Assembly: GCF_051020985.1 (NCBI RefSeq)
Contig: NC_135001.1
Location: forward strand, 22,933,896 to 22,997,895
DNA length: 64,000 bases
Direction: 5' to 3'
Source of the DNA: Nomia melanderi
Lineage: Eukaryota > Arthropoda > Insecta > Hymenoptera > Halictidae
The translations under genes and the position numbers were made by a program. Below the pieces are notes generated by a model. It had not been told where the DNA came from. It saw only the letters and a list, made by a program, of their open reading frames with translations, and did not search any database. Below, in pieces: positions 51,801 to 61,727 of this stretch. Every line of letters begins with the position of its first letter. The first letter of the stretch is position 1.

Positions 51801-54800
51801 GTTTCAAGATTCATTAAAATATCTAATATTATAATTGGTGCAATATTAGAGCCTACAGGGTTCAAAGGGTTAACTTCCTCGAGAGAGAAGTGTCAAATGA
51901 AAATCAAACGATGCACGGATACTTTCTTTTTTTAGAATAGCAGCATAGAGTAGAATTGTACTAGACTTAGAGAAGTTATCTCGATATATATACCGCACGG
52001 AAGAAAATCGCGATCTGGGTCGTCGAGGTCGCTGTTATGGAGGGAAATCTCAGCTGGTTCTCATCATCGGCCCTTACTCGATCGGCTTTCGAACGTCCGT
52101 GACTCGGTTTTCCGTCAGAAAATAATTGTTCCCGCAAAACGCAAGCGGAAAACATCGCTCGACCGGTAACAGTTCGATGATACGAATTCTCTTGTACAAT
52201 TGACGATCGTTCGATCCATTCAGACGAGAATTACCAACGTGTCGCATCGACTCGAATGTATTCGTAATTAAAACTCAGCTCCACGACGGAGGGATTTTCA
52301 CGATGATCAAATTACAAGACTGAAATTCGAAAAAAGAATGCTGCAAGGATCGAAGGAGAATCTTTTGCGGGCGTGATCGCTATCGATGGCGAACGTATAT
52401 CGGCTATGCGAAAAAGATGAAGGAAGATTGCACGTTGTCACTATGATATAAGCATTTCGTTCTGTTAGAATAGAGGCTGTTTTATAATAATCAATGCTGT
52501 ACCAAGCAATCTACAATATTCAATAAAGCAACGATTCTATTGCATTTCTGATCGACTTGGCGATGCGCGTTTAGTCTTAGTTTAATGGAATTTTTCTATG
52601 GTAGTACGGGCATAAGGAGTTCGACGTTTGGGACTTCAAAAAGGCGATCATTAGCACATTAATGCAGGCGGTAAAAGCCATAAGTGGCGGTGTGATTGCT
52701 TTGAAAGGTCAGCTTATCAAGGGGAGCGGTTACCTCGTTTCGACGAAGGGCAAAATTATTTCGTCGACGGGCGACGCGATCACGTCTTTGGGACGTAATA
52801 TCGCGAAGAACGCTGTGCACCCACCGGAACCATCGCACACTAGTTATGCTTACGAACATCCTCCAGAAGGTGGTAAGTTTTACAGAGAATTTGTTATGGA
52901 CTATTCGTTGTTTGCTTTTCTGAGTTGGTGTAATCATTAACGAGAGCCATATTGCAGTTGTTTAAACAGAAGCTTTCTAACTTGTCAGTAGGTATAACAC
53001 TGTCGAGAGATATTAAAAGACTTTTTTTTTAAATAACAATAATATATCTCTATTAATGTAACATTAATGATGAGACGTATATTATAGTTGTTTAAAAAGA
53101 ATTTTCTAATTTATCATTATAAGGTTTGTGGTTATATTTAAACTAAATTTTTCATTTATCCGTGTAACATTAATGAGAGTCGTAAGTTACATATGGTTAT
53201 TTAAAAAATGTACTATTGGGCTAGCAAATAATTTCACCATATCGCATTTCTTTCATTTCCTGGTTTATTAAAAATATTCGTTTCTTTAGGGGAAAATGAA
53301 ATTTTGTGTTTATAGCGTAGAATAAACATTTGTATGTTAACGCTACTTTCGACACTTGAGAGTATTATATAAATAGTCGTAAAAGTATATAATAATCTGG
53401 GAATCGTTAATTATATTTATTCTGAATAAATTAAACTCACCTCATGATGTGCTTTCTAGGAAGCTCTAATTGAGAGTCGCATACAGCATGAACTCGTGCA
53501 ACTGCATGTATCGTTGCAACATTAAGAAATGTAAATTATCTTATAAAAATTAGCAACTAAGAAAGCTTTCGAATAAATCAAAAGGTTCATTGATACAAAA
53601 GTGGAATGAAACTGAAATAGTCTTAAATTCGAGATAAATATTTTTATATTTACTTTATATTTCCTTTAAGTAAATAAGACTTTTCAGGAGAAATGCTAGC
53701 TAATTGTTCAAATATATCGAGTTACCTTTAAATATATTGCATTCGAAAGCACAGAAATGTTTGCTTCACTAACAGTGTCGCTTTTCCATACTTTTGACCT
53801 AATTTCGCCATAAAACGGTAGGTCACGAGGAAAGCTATGACGGACCTCCGCCTTCTATCGAGGAGTACAGCGAGCCAACCGATGGTTACCACGCAAATTC
53901 GAATTACGAATCGTCATCGGACGGTAAGACTTTCTATCATTACGGTTCCTGCTTAGCATTACTTAGCCTAAGGATAACCCTACACGCTGCCACTGACTCC
54001 TTCGAACTTTATAACCACGCCCAATTTCCGGGACAAAAGCAAAAACACCGAAGCTTTCAACGTTGAAACAGACCTTTTTCGACATTTTGTCAAATCAATA
54101 TCGAAGTTAATTAAAGGAAACGTTCGTGTTTCACTTTTTCACACGGGGGAACATTTTTCACTTAAAAGGAAAGGCAAACGTTCGAGTCTGCGTTGAATCG
54201 TTAGAAGAAATCATTTCAGAAAGTTGCTGATTAATAGGGGATTGTTTTATTGTCCGAGATAATGCAGAAAACGGAAGTTGTTGGAAAGTATTTGCAAGAA
54301 AATGCGATGGGTGTAGTATCTGTAAAAATATGTAAAATTCTAATCGTTGAAAAATTCGAAGCATGCGAGTAATCTGGTGTAATGAGAGGTGTAAGAAATC
54401 TAAAATGAGGAAACACGTGAATTACTTCCTACGCACTTTTCTCGATGCATTGGCAAGCATGTTATTACGAAATGATCGTTACATTAACTTCTAAATGTAA
54501 TTCGGGTTTCTTTTTTTAACATACGTTCACCGCATTGCCTGCGTTTTTACTTTTATCGTTATTAGAATGTTCAATAGAAAATATATTTTCGATAGTTCCA
54601 TTTATAATTATTATTCAAAATATATTAATTATAGAAATTTCAATAGCATTTAGTCAATCGTATGTATTTACAATTTTAACTCTCTTACGTTTGAAACTAA
54701 TTAAAAAAATCAGCCATTTAATTTAACAGCAAATAGATGATTATTCATCGAAAGTATATTTTCGATAGTTCCATTTACAATTATTATTCAAAACATATTA

Positions 54801-57800
54801 ATAATTATAGAAATTTCAGTAGCATTTAGTCAATCGTATGTATTTATAATTTTAACTCTTCTTAATTAATTCAAAAAATCAATCATTTAATTTAACAAGA
54901 AATAATTCACGACCATTAATCTTATCATATATTCCAATATGAAACGCCTAAATGCATGTTGCTCTTGTTGCTGGAAAGTAGACCTACACTTTGGTATAAC
55001 CTTTTTCCTAAACGTTCGACTGATTAGTTGTTCTTGTCACACACTGTATATTGTTACCATGAGGCACATAAGAAAATAAAGACAGCTCTCGTTTAGAGTG
55101 TGCAATGCATTCGGTGTGTGTCTATAAGAAAGAAAAAAATTGGGTGAGAGGCGCCGGATCCTGCAGGGATCGGTTGTACGTTTTGAAATAAAGAAAGTAA
55201 GAGCAGTCTTCGCTTTCAAACGAGATTCTAATCTCCGGAACTTTCCTCTGTGTGTCATGGCGATTGAGTGGGGCCGGCAGAGACAGCTCGGAATTCCACA
55301 GTGGCATCCTGAACCATGCTAGCGATCGTCATTCGGTGATTCATTCATGGAAAAGGTTCACTCCGTTACAGGGTCGTGTGCGAAGAAAAAAGTATCAGCT
55401 TTCACGAGGGATTTTTTGAGATTTTAGAGACTTTTTCGACAGTGTTTACCGAAGTTTTGAATTTTCGAATTTTTAAGTTTACCGAAACACTTGGAATTTA
55501 TTAAAAATATTAACCCTTTGCGCTCGGGAGGTGATTTTCAGTCATCACTTGATTTGAGGGGGGAAATACCTTTAGACGGATGAAAACGAGCTGATCTTTA
55601 TGAATTTTTTTGAAAAGGAAAGGATTGTTTCACATTTTTGAAACTATGGTTATCATTTATTATATTCTTTCTCTGTTACAACGTATTTTTTGTTTTTCAA
55701 AATATTTAAAAATGGCGGAGTTATGTCCCTGTTTCTCGGGAAGGTTGTGGTGCGTCTTATTAACGCGGTGAAATGGCTTGATACGTAAAACACGGGAGTA
55801 AAATAGCTTTGCTCCTCAATGCACTTGTGATTTTCCAAGTTATATATTATGTATTTTCTTGTCCCGTGTGCATTTTGTATAATTCCACACTCCCAAATTT
55901 CTCACGATTGAGAAATTAAATTGAGAGACCTTTACTCTTTTACGCATACGACCCAGAGTGAATGTCATCCCGCTCGCTGCCAGATTTCCTTTCAACTCGC
56001 GATCTCTTTCATTTATGCTAATATCATTCCGCGGGATCTTCCTGTCGCTCTAAAAATTCGAAATGATTCCTTAATGCACCTTCGCCGTTGGCTAAATCTC
56101 GGAATAGATCGAAACTTTTACGTAACTAGCTTTCACCGAATGAGTTTTTTCGTCGGTTTGATGGCCTACGCGGCGGAATACATACTTCCTTTCTTCCGTC
56201 GCTAATGAAGATCAGGAGAAAAAGTTGTGCGTGTTCCCATGGCGTTCCAATAAACGAACACTTTTTATTCATTTATGTAACGACTGTGTCATCGTTACGT
56301 TGAAATCCTTAATTTCCTAGATCATAAAAATTTACATTCATCGCTAAAATCCTGAAAACAGCACTTTCCAAAAGAGTTTCGAAAGCTATAAGTTATTATT
56401 ACGACACATATATAGCAATCAAAATAACGAATTCTGTATTCCATAATTTTGCCGTTTTCACTTGCACAGTCATATTTCGAATGCTAAGTCACAAACAGGT
56501 GATTTAATTACTCGAATAACAAGAAGCCAGTTCGTAGTTCCCTTTTCTCAGTTATCTAAGCAATCGATATATAATTTAGCTTCTTCTGCTAAACGTTTCC
56601 TGTACTTCAAGGTACTTCGTCCTCAAAGTTGACAAATATTGAAATGATCAATAAGTAAATTAATTCTCAAATATATAGCAATATTTCCTAATTACCAAAC
56701 CACTGGGCGAGCCACATATTTCATGCTACACCGTCTAACGAGCCAACACTGTCTAACGTGATATCTTACTGCGACCCTTTCCAAATTTCTTTAAGTATAC
56801 TCTCGAATATATTTCACTGTCTACCTCATAATTTCCTTTCGTTCGCAACCAAATGACATTCCACACAACTTCACTCTATTGAAAAATTGTAAACTCCAGA
56901 AATATCTTGTTCGACAACCATTTTTAACCCTTTGCGGATTCTCGAGACAAAAACCACCAAATCCCCTAAATTTATCATCCACGCATAGCCATTCCAACTC
57001 AACTCCACTAAAACTGTTACACAAACCCCATAAAACTGATCGGAATTCCCACTGACAAACGTTACGTTTACAGTCGGCGAGCACGCGGGCCTGCTGATCG
57101 CGAAGCCGACGGAGCCGGAAAACCACGACGAGCACGAGGACTTGCATCCCCGCAAGCCTGCGCCGCACGAAGACAAGTACCACGGCCCTCCGCCGGAGCT
57201 GACCGAGAACACCGTCTCGGGGAACACGCACGGTTTCCCAGGTCCCGGTCAACCGGAGCACCCGGTGGAGTCGCCGCATCCCCCGTCCAGCTACGAAGTT
57301 CCTCTCCACCATCGCCCTTTTGACGACGCTAAGAAGGGCCACGAGTACTTGGCGTATCCTCCGTTGGCCGCCGGCCTGCCCGTCGGCGGCCACAACGCGC
57401 TGTCGATCCAGCAGAGCGTCGAGTACCCGCCGGTGCACATTCGGTACACGCTGCCTATCAAAGGCAACTTGAAGCTACCGGTCGACACCTCCGGCAACGA
57501 CCTGTCCGTGTACGGCAGCGTGTCGATCGACACGGAGCCCGAGATCGAGCCAACGAAAGTGCACACCGTGAATCCGCTGAACGGACTAGAATTGCCGAAA
57601 CTCCAGCCTCATGGGAATTTCCATGGCCTGCCGCCCTTGCTTCCGGGTGCTTACGCCCCTGCCACGCAGGAACCGCTGAAGATTCCGCTGCTGAACCCCT
57701 ACGCGCCGGCTTATTGGCAAGGTCACGGGTTCTTGCAACCGTACGCTGGGTTTGATATGTACGGTCTGTACAGGAGACGCAACAGCGCGAACAGGAGAAG

Positions 57801-57846
57801 GTCCGTCAACGACGTCTTGAGACGCATGAGACTGCCACGGGGGTAG
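42860..57846 (+). CDS. Unrecognised secreted Tyr/Pro/Gly/His-rich protein with dibasic sites
   Basis: Exons are 42860-42865 (Met-Lys only), 48168-48947, 52605-52872, 53822-53923 and 57074-57846, giving 1929 nt and 642 residues with every junction in phase. The spliced start MKCPQLLALACCLALAEASQ is a clear signal peptide. Residues about 77-115 form a Leu-rich helical segment (EIYRVLPEDLQEDIV). Lys-Arg pairs at about 117, 128 and 147 flank two related peptides starting DGHAYSEH and DGYTYSEY. A Gly/Ser/Ile/Lys segment (SGGIIKGSTSLISGIAKGL, about 192-226) precedes a poly-Ser run and GHYGHYGP. Exon 3 encodes a second amphipathic segment (VWDFKKAIISTLMQAVKAIS, then VIALKGQLIKGSGYLVSTKG, about 270-330). 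PPEG/GPPP motifs recur in exons 2 to 5. The tail is very basic (RRRNSANRRRSV). Exons 2 and 5 are GC-rich unlike their surroundings. It may be a cuticle or matrix protein, or a multi-peptide precursor; I do not assign a function. Confidence 0.82.
43695..43828. mobile_element. Family I MITE fragment (right end)
   Basis: It ends CCCGAGTGCAAAGGG, matching the family I terminus, and the inward sequence (TTTCTAGTGAGAAACT) resembles the 58892 copy read in reverse. The other end is missing. It shares a near-TTAA junction (TGAA, 43829-43832) with the next element. AAATAGCTTTGTTCCTCAAT is shared with 55803-55845. Confidence 0.6.
43833..44015. mobile_element. MITE with CACGTTGACC inverted ends
   Basis: The 183-bp element begins CACGTTGACCGCCACGA and ends TCGTGGTCAACGTG. 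The ends are inverted repeats; the flanks (TGAA, TTGA) are each near TTAA. It abuts the family I fragment on its left. Confidence 0.7.
44610..44854. mobile_element. Family III MITE
   Basis: The left end is CCCTCATCACTCC (after GTAA) and the right end GAGTGCAAAGGG (before TTAA 44855-44858). The interior matches 51365-51588 closely, including TTCGATCTTTTATTTTCCTT and TGGTGCAATATTGGAGCCTA. Confidence 0.82.
44859..44917. repeat. 59-bp TTAA-bounded element adjoining the family III MITE
   Basis: It lies between TTAA at 44855-44858 and 44918-44921 and resembles 8635-8691. It is too short to be more than a residual or solo unit. Confidence 0.5.
45570..45745. mobile_element. Truncated MITE, CACTAGAACTACCG family
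   Basis: It begins CACTAGAACTACCGAGCAT after TTAA (45566-45569) and aligns in reverse with 50302-50472 through TCGAATATTCAATTCGAAGA. The far terminus is not recognisable. Confidence 0.65.
46413..46490. repeat. 18-bp tandem repeat
   Basis: Units of ATTACAATTTAAATAGCC or close variants are repeated about four times, one with a small insertion. The repeat lies 110 bp downstream of a CCGGTTAACTG motif after TTAA (46302-46305) that may be a decayed MITE end. Confidence 0.8.
47490..47678. mobile_element. Family II MITE
   Basis: It lies after TTAA at 47486-47489 and before TTAA at 47679-47682. It contains TTTGCGGACGACTGTCGACAT on the left and TTCGTTCGCAAAGGG on the right. The interior (GTTAATTACTCGAACA, CAGTTTCCTTT) matches 37458-37658. 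Confidence 0.78.
47660..48105. repeat. Tandem duplication with 223-bp period just upstream of an exon
   Basis: Copy 1 begins at the family II right end (GCAAAGGGTTAATTC at 47671) and copy 2 at 47894. Both contain CATCTCCATACTTCCCACAA and AATTCCACTCC. The second copy ends about 60 bp before the exon at 48168, so a transposon terminus has been duplicated with flanking DNA. Confidence 0.85.
49140..49374. mobile_element. TTAA-bounded MITE, CACATTGCGTACTGG family
   Basis: It lies between TTAA at 49136-49139 and 49375-49378. The left end is CACATTAAGTACTGGCAACG and the right end CCGGTACGCAATGTG, an imperfect inverted repeat. The next element starts at the same TTAA. Confidence 0.75.
49379..49550. 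mobile_element. Composite element sharing a TTAA with its left neighbour
   Basis: The left end CACATTGCATACTGATAACA and the following bases (AATCTCGTTTTTATATAAAG) repeat the start of 49140-49374. The right end instead reads CAGTTAACTGG before TTAA, the terminus of the 8739-8947 family. The unit is therefore a recombinant or a nested insertion. Confidence 0.55.
50302..50472. mobile_element. TTAA-bounded MITE, CACTAGAACTACCG family
   Basis: This 171-bp element lies between TTAA at 50298-50301 and 50473-50476. The ends are CACTAGAACTACCG and CGGTAGTTCTAGTG, perfect inverted repeats of 14 bp. Confidence 0.87.
51148..51869. mobile_element. Array of three TTAA MITEs (family I, then two family III)
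   Basis: Element 1 (51148-51360) begins CCCTTTGCACTCC after TTAA. Element 2 (51365-51588) starts at the shared TTAA 51361-51364 and ends GAGTTCAAAGGG before TTAA. Element 3 (51679-51869) lacks the usual left end but matches element 2 over most of its length and ends TTCAAAGGG before TTAA (51870-51873). Confidence 0.8.
52873..53821 (+). other. Intron 3 of the secreted-protein gene
   Basis: The donor GTAAGT at 52873 was preferred over GTGGTA at 52870, which would also keep the frame and remove one Gly. The acceptor is ACGGTAG at 53815-53821. No repeat of note. Confidence 0.6.
54578..54900. repeat. Tandem duplication, period 173 bp
   Basis: Copies begin at about 54578 and 54751 and share TATATTTTCGATAGTTCCATT or a close variant, and AGCATTTAGTCAATCGTATG. 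Confidence 0.85.
55514..55880. mobile_element. Decayed family I element
   Basis: CCCTTTGCGCTCGGGAGGTG follows TTAA (55510-55513), and the next bases match the right end of 58892-59127 read in reverse (CAGTCA, CTTGATTTGAG). The left-end counterpart is not clear; the right limit here is approximate. Confidence 0.5.
56451..56629. mobile_element. Decayed family II element
   Basis: It is internally similar to 37458-37658: GATTTAATTACTCGAA, then ATATATAATTTAGCTTC and TCTGCT, then CTTCGTCC. The terminal CCC/GGG is lost. Confidence 0.55.
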
Positions 57847-57969
57847 TCTGAGAGACTGACTTGCGGACTCAGGTAATTGGAGCGGGAGAGGATGTGGGGG
57901 TTGATCCGAGAATTAGTGGATGGCTTGGAATCATCTATGGTTTCTTCTGTTTGTAATTATCAAAAGGAC

Positions 57970-58205
57970 AGATGTTGCTCAGGAATTGAAGAAATTGATT
58001 TAGCGATACGCAAACGGATGTTACTTTAAGGAATTGAAGAAACTGATTTAGCGATACGCAAACGGATGTTACTTTAAGGAATTGAAGGAATTGATTTAGC
58101 GATACGCAAACAGATGTTGCTTAGGAATTGAAGGAATTGATTTAGCGATACGCAAACAGATGTTGCTCCGAGGAATTGAAGAAATTGATTTAGCGATACG
58201 CAAAC
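57970..58205. repeat. About 47-bp tandem repeat, five copies, after the secreted-protein stop codon
   Basis: Units contain GGAATTGAAG, then TTGATTTAGCGATACGCAAA, and then GATGTT. They start 124 bp after the stop codon, so they are likely in the 3' UTR of the 42860-57846 gene. Confidence 0.9.
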
Positions 58206-58567
58206 TGCATTGTCGATTCGAGTCGATGCACCTTGGTCTCTATAAAGAAATTGCACGAAGTCGATTTAATTTGGTGGTTTCGGTGTTGAGAAATGTTCTG
58301 GAGATATAATCTAGAGATATAGAATCCACTATTAGCAACGAAACATTTCTTAACACCGTGTGCAGTACGATATTATTTCGTTAACGTCGCTTAATTAAGT
58401 AAGAGAAGAGGAAACTAGACTGCATGAAGCAGAGACGTCATTTTGTCTTCGCTTTCATTGGCTGATTGTCACTCTACTGTAATACGAACGTAAATATTGT
58501 TGGTCAATCGTTAGGCCTTTCTCATCTCACTCCCTCGTTCGAAGGGCAAATGTTGTTTCTTGTTTAA

Positions 58568-58670
58568 CACTAGAACTACCGAGCATTTAATACGATTAAT
58601 ATGCAATTCCCATAAAAATTGTAACCTGCGCTGGAAAAATTGCGCTTTAAAATTTCCGGTCAACAATGTG
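58568..58670. mobile_element. Chimeric TTAA-bounded MITE
   Basis: The 103-bp unit lies between TTAA at 58564-58567 and 58671-58674. Its left 58 bp match the CACTAGAACTACCG family (45570 copy). Its right end, CCGGTCAACAATGTG, belongs to the CACATTGCGTACTGG family (49374). The two ends are not inverted repeats of each other. Confidence 0.65.
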
Positions 58671-58891
58671 TTAAGTATAAGATAGTTAGAATATAACTAT
58701 GTTCTTCGTTCATTGTTACTACTCATTTTTCAAAGTTTGTCCGTTTGTGGGCGTAGAAGGGATAACAATGATTCGCTGTTAGTCATCAAAGCGACACGTT
58801 AACGAGGTAATATTGTTACGAGAGTGCGGTTATTATTTGTCTAGGTTGCCATGCAATGTTTAGTTTTACAGAAATGCACGGTGTATATTAA

Positions 58892-59127
58892 CCCTTTGCA
58901 CTCGAAAGTTTTTCGCTAGAAATATTCAATATTCTCCGACGAGATACAGACGATGTTCTTTGAAACTAATTAACGAGAAAACATATGTAAATTAGGAAGG
59001 AAAGTTATTTTATTTCAATATTCCACATATTGGTGCATCATGCAAAGGTTAATATTATATATAAGACTTTGTAATTTTGCAAATCAAATCAAGGGGTGAC
59101 TGAGAGTCACCTCTCGAGTGCAAAGGG
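58892..59127. mobile_element. Family I MITE
   Basis: This 236-bp element lies between TTAA at 58888-58891 and 59128-59131. The left end is CCCTTTGCACTCGAAAG and the right end CTCTCGAGTGCAAAGGG. The interior carries TTCTCCGACGAGATACAGAC, shared with 61347-61585. Confidence 0.9.
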
Positions 59128-59935
59128 TTAAGTATACAATTTTGTACCAGAAGAATTTAGGGTAACGCGATCATGAGAGGTATTTATGTGTATATACATG
59201 TATCATAAGAGTGCTAAAGTTGCTGTACATGTAACATTAAGATTAACGTTAGGATACTAATAGTTATACTGTAGATTTTTATGCAGAATAAACAGAGATT
59301 TGTTTTTCACGTCAATAAGTTCAATATATTGATATTCAAGAAGAGTATCGGATCTGATTGTATTTAAAATTTTGTATTTCTCACGGTTTCGTTTAATATA
59401 ATTGTATAAAAATTCGCCGGTTAATAATAACTTTGATTAACAAGAAAGAATAATTATAGATGAAAGGAATACAAAGGAAACGATTGAACAGGAGTGAAAG
59501 AATTTATTGTATTTCTTATTGTACTTTCCCTTATCGTTAAAATATATCTTTTATATTTCCATCAGTATATAAACAGCTATCGTTGTATTTTAACTAATTT
59601 TAATAATTTAAATAATTATTTCGTGAACCTATCGGTTATCCACTATCTGTAACCAAACATACAACGTTTATGCAACTTGTATTAGCTCATCCCATAAATA
59701 ACGCTATATTCTCATACATATTTTATTCTTAAAAATTAAAGTAAACAAAACTGACTTCAATCTAAAATATATTTCATCCACAAATGCTGTTCCATCTTTC
59801 TAGTAAACTCTCAATGCCTCTCACAAAATGTACAACGATGAGAAATACAATGCATGCAATTGAAAAAACTTTACTCATGTCCAATATATTCATGTAACTA
59901 GTCATCAGCTATCATCTTCGTTTTCTGTTTCAGTG

Positions 59936-60287
59936 ACCTATACTACGCGACCAACCCCCGCGCGAGCGGGTTCAGAAAGCAGAGCGTAATTCGACATGAA
60001 AGTTGCAGCCTGCGATGGCTAAGAAGCAAATCGGCTCGCTTAGCTGCGTCGGATTTGCGGAATTCCGCAATAAGGTCGACGAAGACGAGAAGAAGCGAAC
60101 GCACGAATCGACAGCGTGAACGGGCAGCCTCGCGTTCACCGAGTCGGCGGAACAAGGCAGCAAAGGCAGACTTCGCGGTCGGGCCCGTTACTCGCGGACG
60201 AATCTTCTTGAAGTTATTTACGAAAAGAAAGCGGTTTTGCATGCGAACGACAGAATGTTGGACAGTTGCGCACGAGTCAGGCTAGCG
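59936..60287 (+). other. Candidate GC-rich exon of unknown transcript
   Basis: A strong acceptor (TTCTGTTTCAG, ending 59932) precedes a GC-richer block with a long open frame on the plus strand (Arg/Ser-rich, closing with TAG at 60283-60285). A second long frame lies on the minus strand. Neither translation is recognisable. An AATAAA at about 60676 could end a transcript. It may be non-coding. Confidence 0.3.
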
Positions 60288-60753
60288 TGGCAAATATTTA
60301 CAATAGTCGTGCGTTGTTTGTGATAAATACAACGAGGCGATGCTAGTACCTTCGCGTAACTTCGAATGCGAATTTGTCCGTTGCGCCTCGTTGATGGACT
60401 TAGTACCGACTTGTCGACCGTGTACGCTGCGATTGCAACGAACAGAGCTGTAACATGTTTATTTTGTACATACGAGCAAAGGAATTTTGCGAGCTAACGA
60501 TAAAGGCCATAGAAATATTGATTGCTTCGTGCTCCACTTTGTTGCCTAACATCGGCTGGAACACGCGATTATAAACTTCGTAGTATTTATGTTACCCGTA
60601 TGATTAATTGGTTATGAGAAATCTGTATGAATATTGTCGAACATGCGAAACGTACTTAGTTCCTGCGTTTATAAATAAATGCATTTGTTTATTACTGTTA
60701 GAATTCTCGCTTTATTGGAGCGACGATTAATGCATCCCTTCCGTCCCCTTTAA

Positions 60754-61007
60754 CCCTTTGCAATCGGAAGTTTTTCGTTAGAAATGTTTTAACATTTTTT
60801 GATGACATAAAGACGACATTTTGTGAAACTAACTTGAGAAATCACCCTTTGCACTCGGAGCTTTCTCACTACAAATATTTATCATTTTCCGACGGAACAA
60901 AATTATTGTATTCCCATTATATAAAATTCAATATTAAATATCAGATTTTATAGTTTTACTGTATGAAATCAAATGGTGGGTGAGAGTCACCTCTCGAGTG
61001 CAAAGGG
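60754..61007. mobile_element. Nested family I MITEs
   Basis: One left end (CCCTTTGCAATCGGAAG after TTAA 60750-60753) is interrupted by a second left end (CCCTTTGCACTCGGAGC at 60846). A single right end, CTCTCGAGTGCAAAGGG, closes the pair before TTAA 61008-61011. Confidence 0.8.
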
Positions 61008-61346
61008 TTAAAACTCGTATCCTGTTCGTTGGAAAAGGTATTATCTCCATTCCGCCTCGACAGCTTGAAATATTACGAATAACGCGACAGTGTCCGCAAT
61101 GATCGATTGAATTCCATGATTCTTCATTTGAGACGAATATCGTGCGTTGGAAAGCATGGGATTCCCATTCGTCGAGCGCCAAGGAGAGAAGGTACAGTGA
61201 ACTTCAAAATTAAAATCAGACATTCAAATGATCGTGATCGTAGTGATCGTTTCGACAAAGAAACTCACGGAATACTGAAATATCGTTATGGAGTACCGAA
61301 ACGTCACGGAAAAATGACTTTCACTTTATTCACACCGGATAATTAA

Positions 61347-61727
61347 CCCTTTGCACTTGGAAATATTCAAGATTTTCCGACGAGATATAGTCGACATTGT
61401 TTGAAGCTGGTTCTGACGATAACGTTATTATAATAGTTATTATAATAGTTATAGTTATAAAAGTTATTTTATTTTAATGTTTCACATAGCAATACAAAGT
61501 TCCATTTAAAATACTAAATATTCAACTTCATAGTTTTGCTATCAAATAAAGTGGCGACTGAAAGTCACCTCTCGAGTGCAAAGGGTTAAGTAATAAAGTT
61601 ATTTTATTTAAATGTTTCACATAGCAATACAAAGTTTCATTTAAAATACTAAATATTCAACTTCATATTTTTGCTGTATCAAATCAAATGCTGACTAAGT
61701 CACCTCTCGAGTGCAAAGGGTCAGAGA
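61347..61727. mobile_element. Family I MITE with duplicated right half
   Basis: The complete element is 61347-61585 (TTAA 61343-61346 and 61586-61589). Bases 61590-61727 repeat its right half, including AATGTTTCACATAGCAATAC and the CTCTCGAGTGCAAAGGG end. Confidence 0.88.

Larger units (their letters stand above)
48948..52604 (+). other. Intron 2 of the secreted-protein gene (3.7 kb)
   Basis: The donor is GTAATT at 48948 and the acceptor TGGTAG at 52599-52604. Reading through the donor would add only three residues before a TAA at 48957-48959. The intron holds paired TTAA elements at 49140-49550, 50302-50472 and 51148-51869. No other exon is supported. Confidence 0.6.
53924..57073 (+). other. 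Intron 4 of the secreted-protein gene (3.2 kb)
   Basis: The donor is GTAAGA and the acceptor GTTTACAG. The intron carries a 173-bp tandem duplication (54578-54900), a decayed family I element from 55514, a decayed family II element (56451-56629), and a lone CCCTTTGCGG end at 56928 after TTAA, about 145 bp before exon 5. Confidence 0.6.

Noticed and set aside
56821..57438. 205-codon open frame on the minus strand
   Set aside because: It is antisense to the last exon of the secreted-protein gene; GC-rich coding sequence often leaves the opposite strand open.
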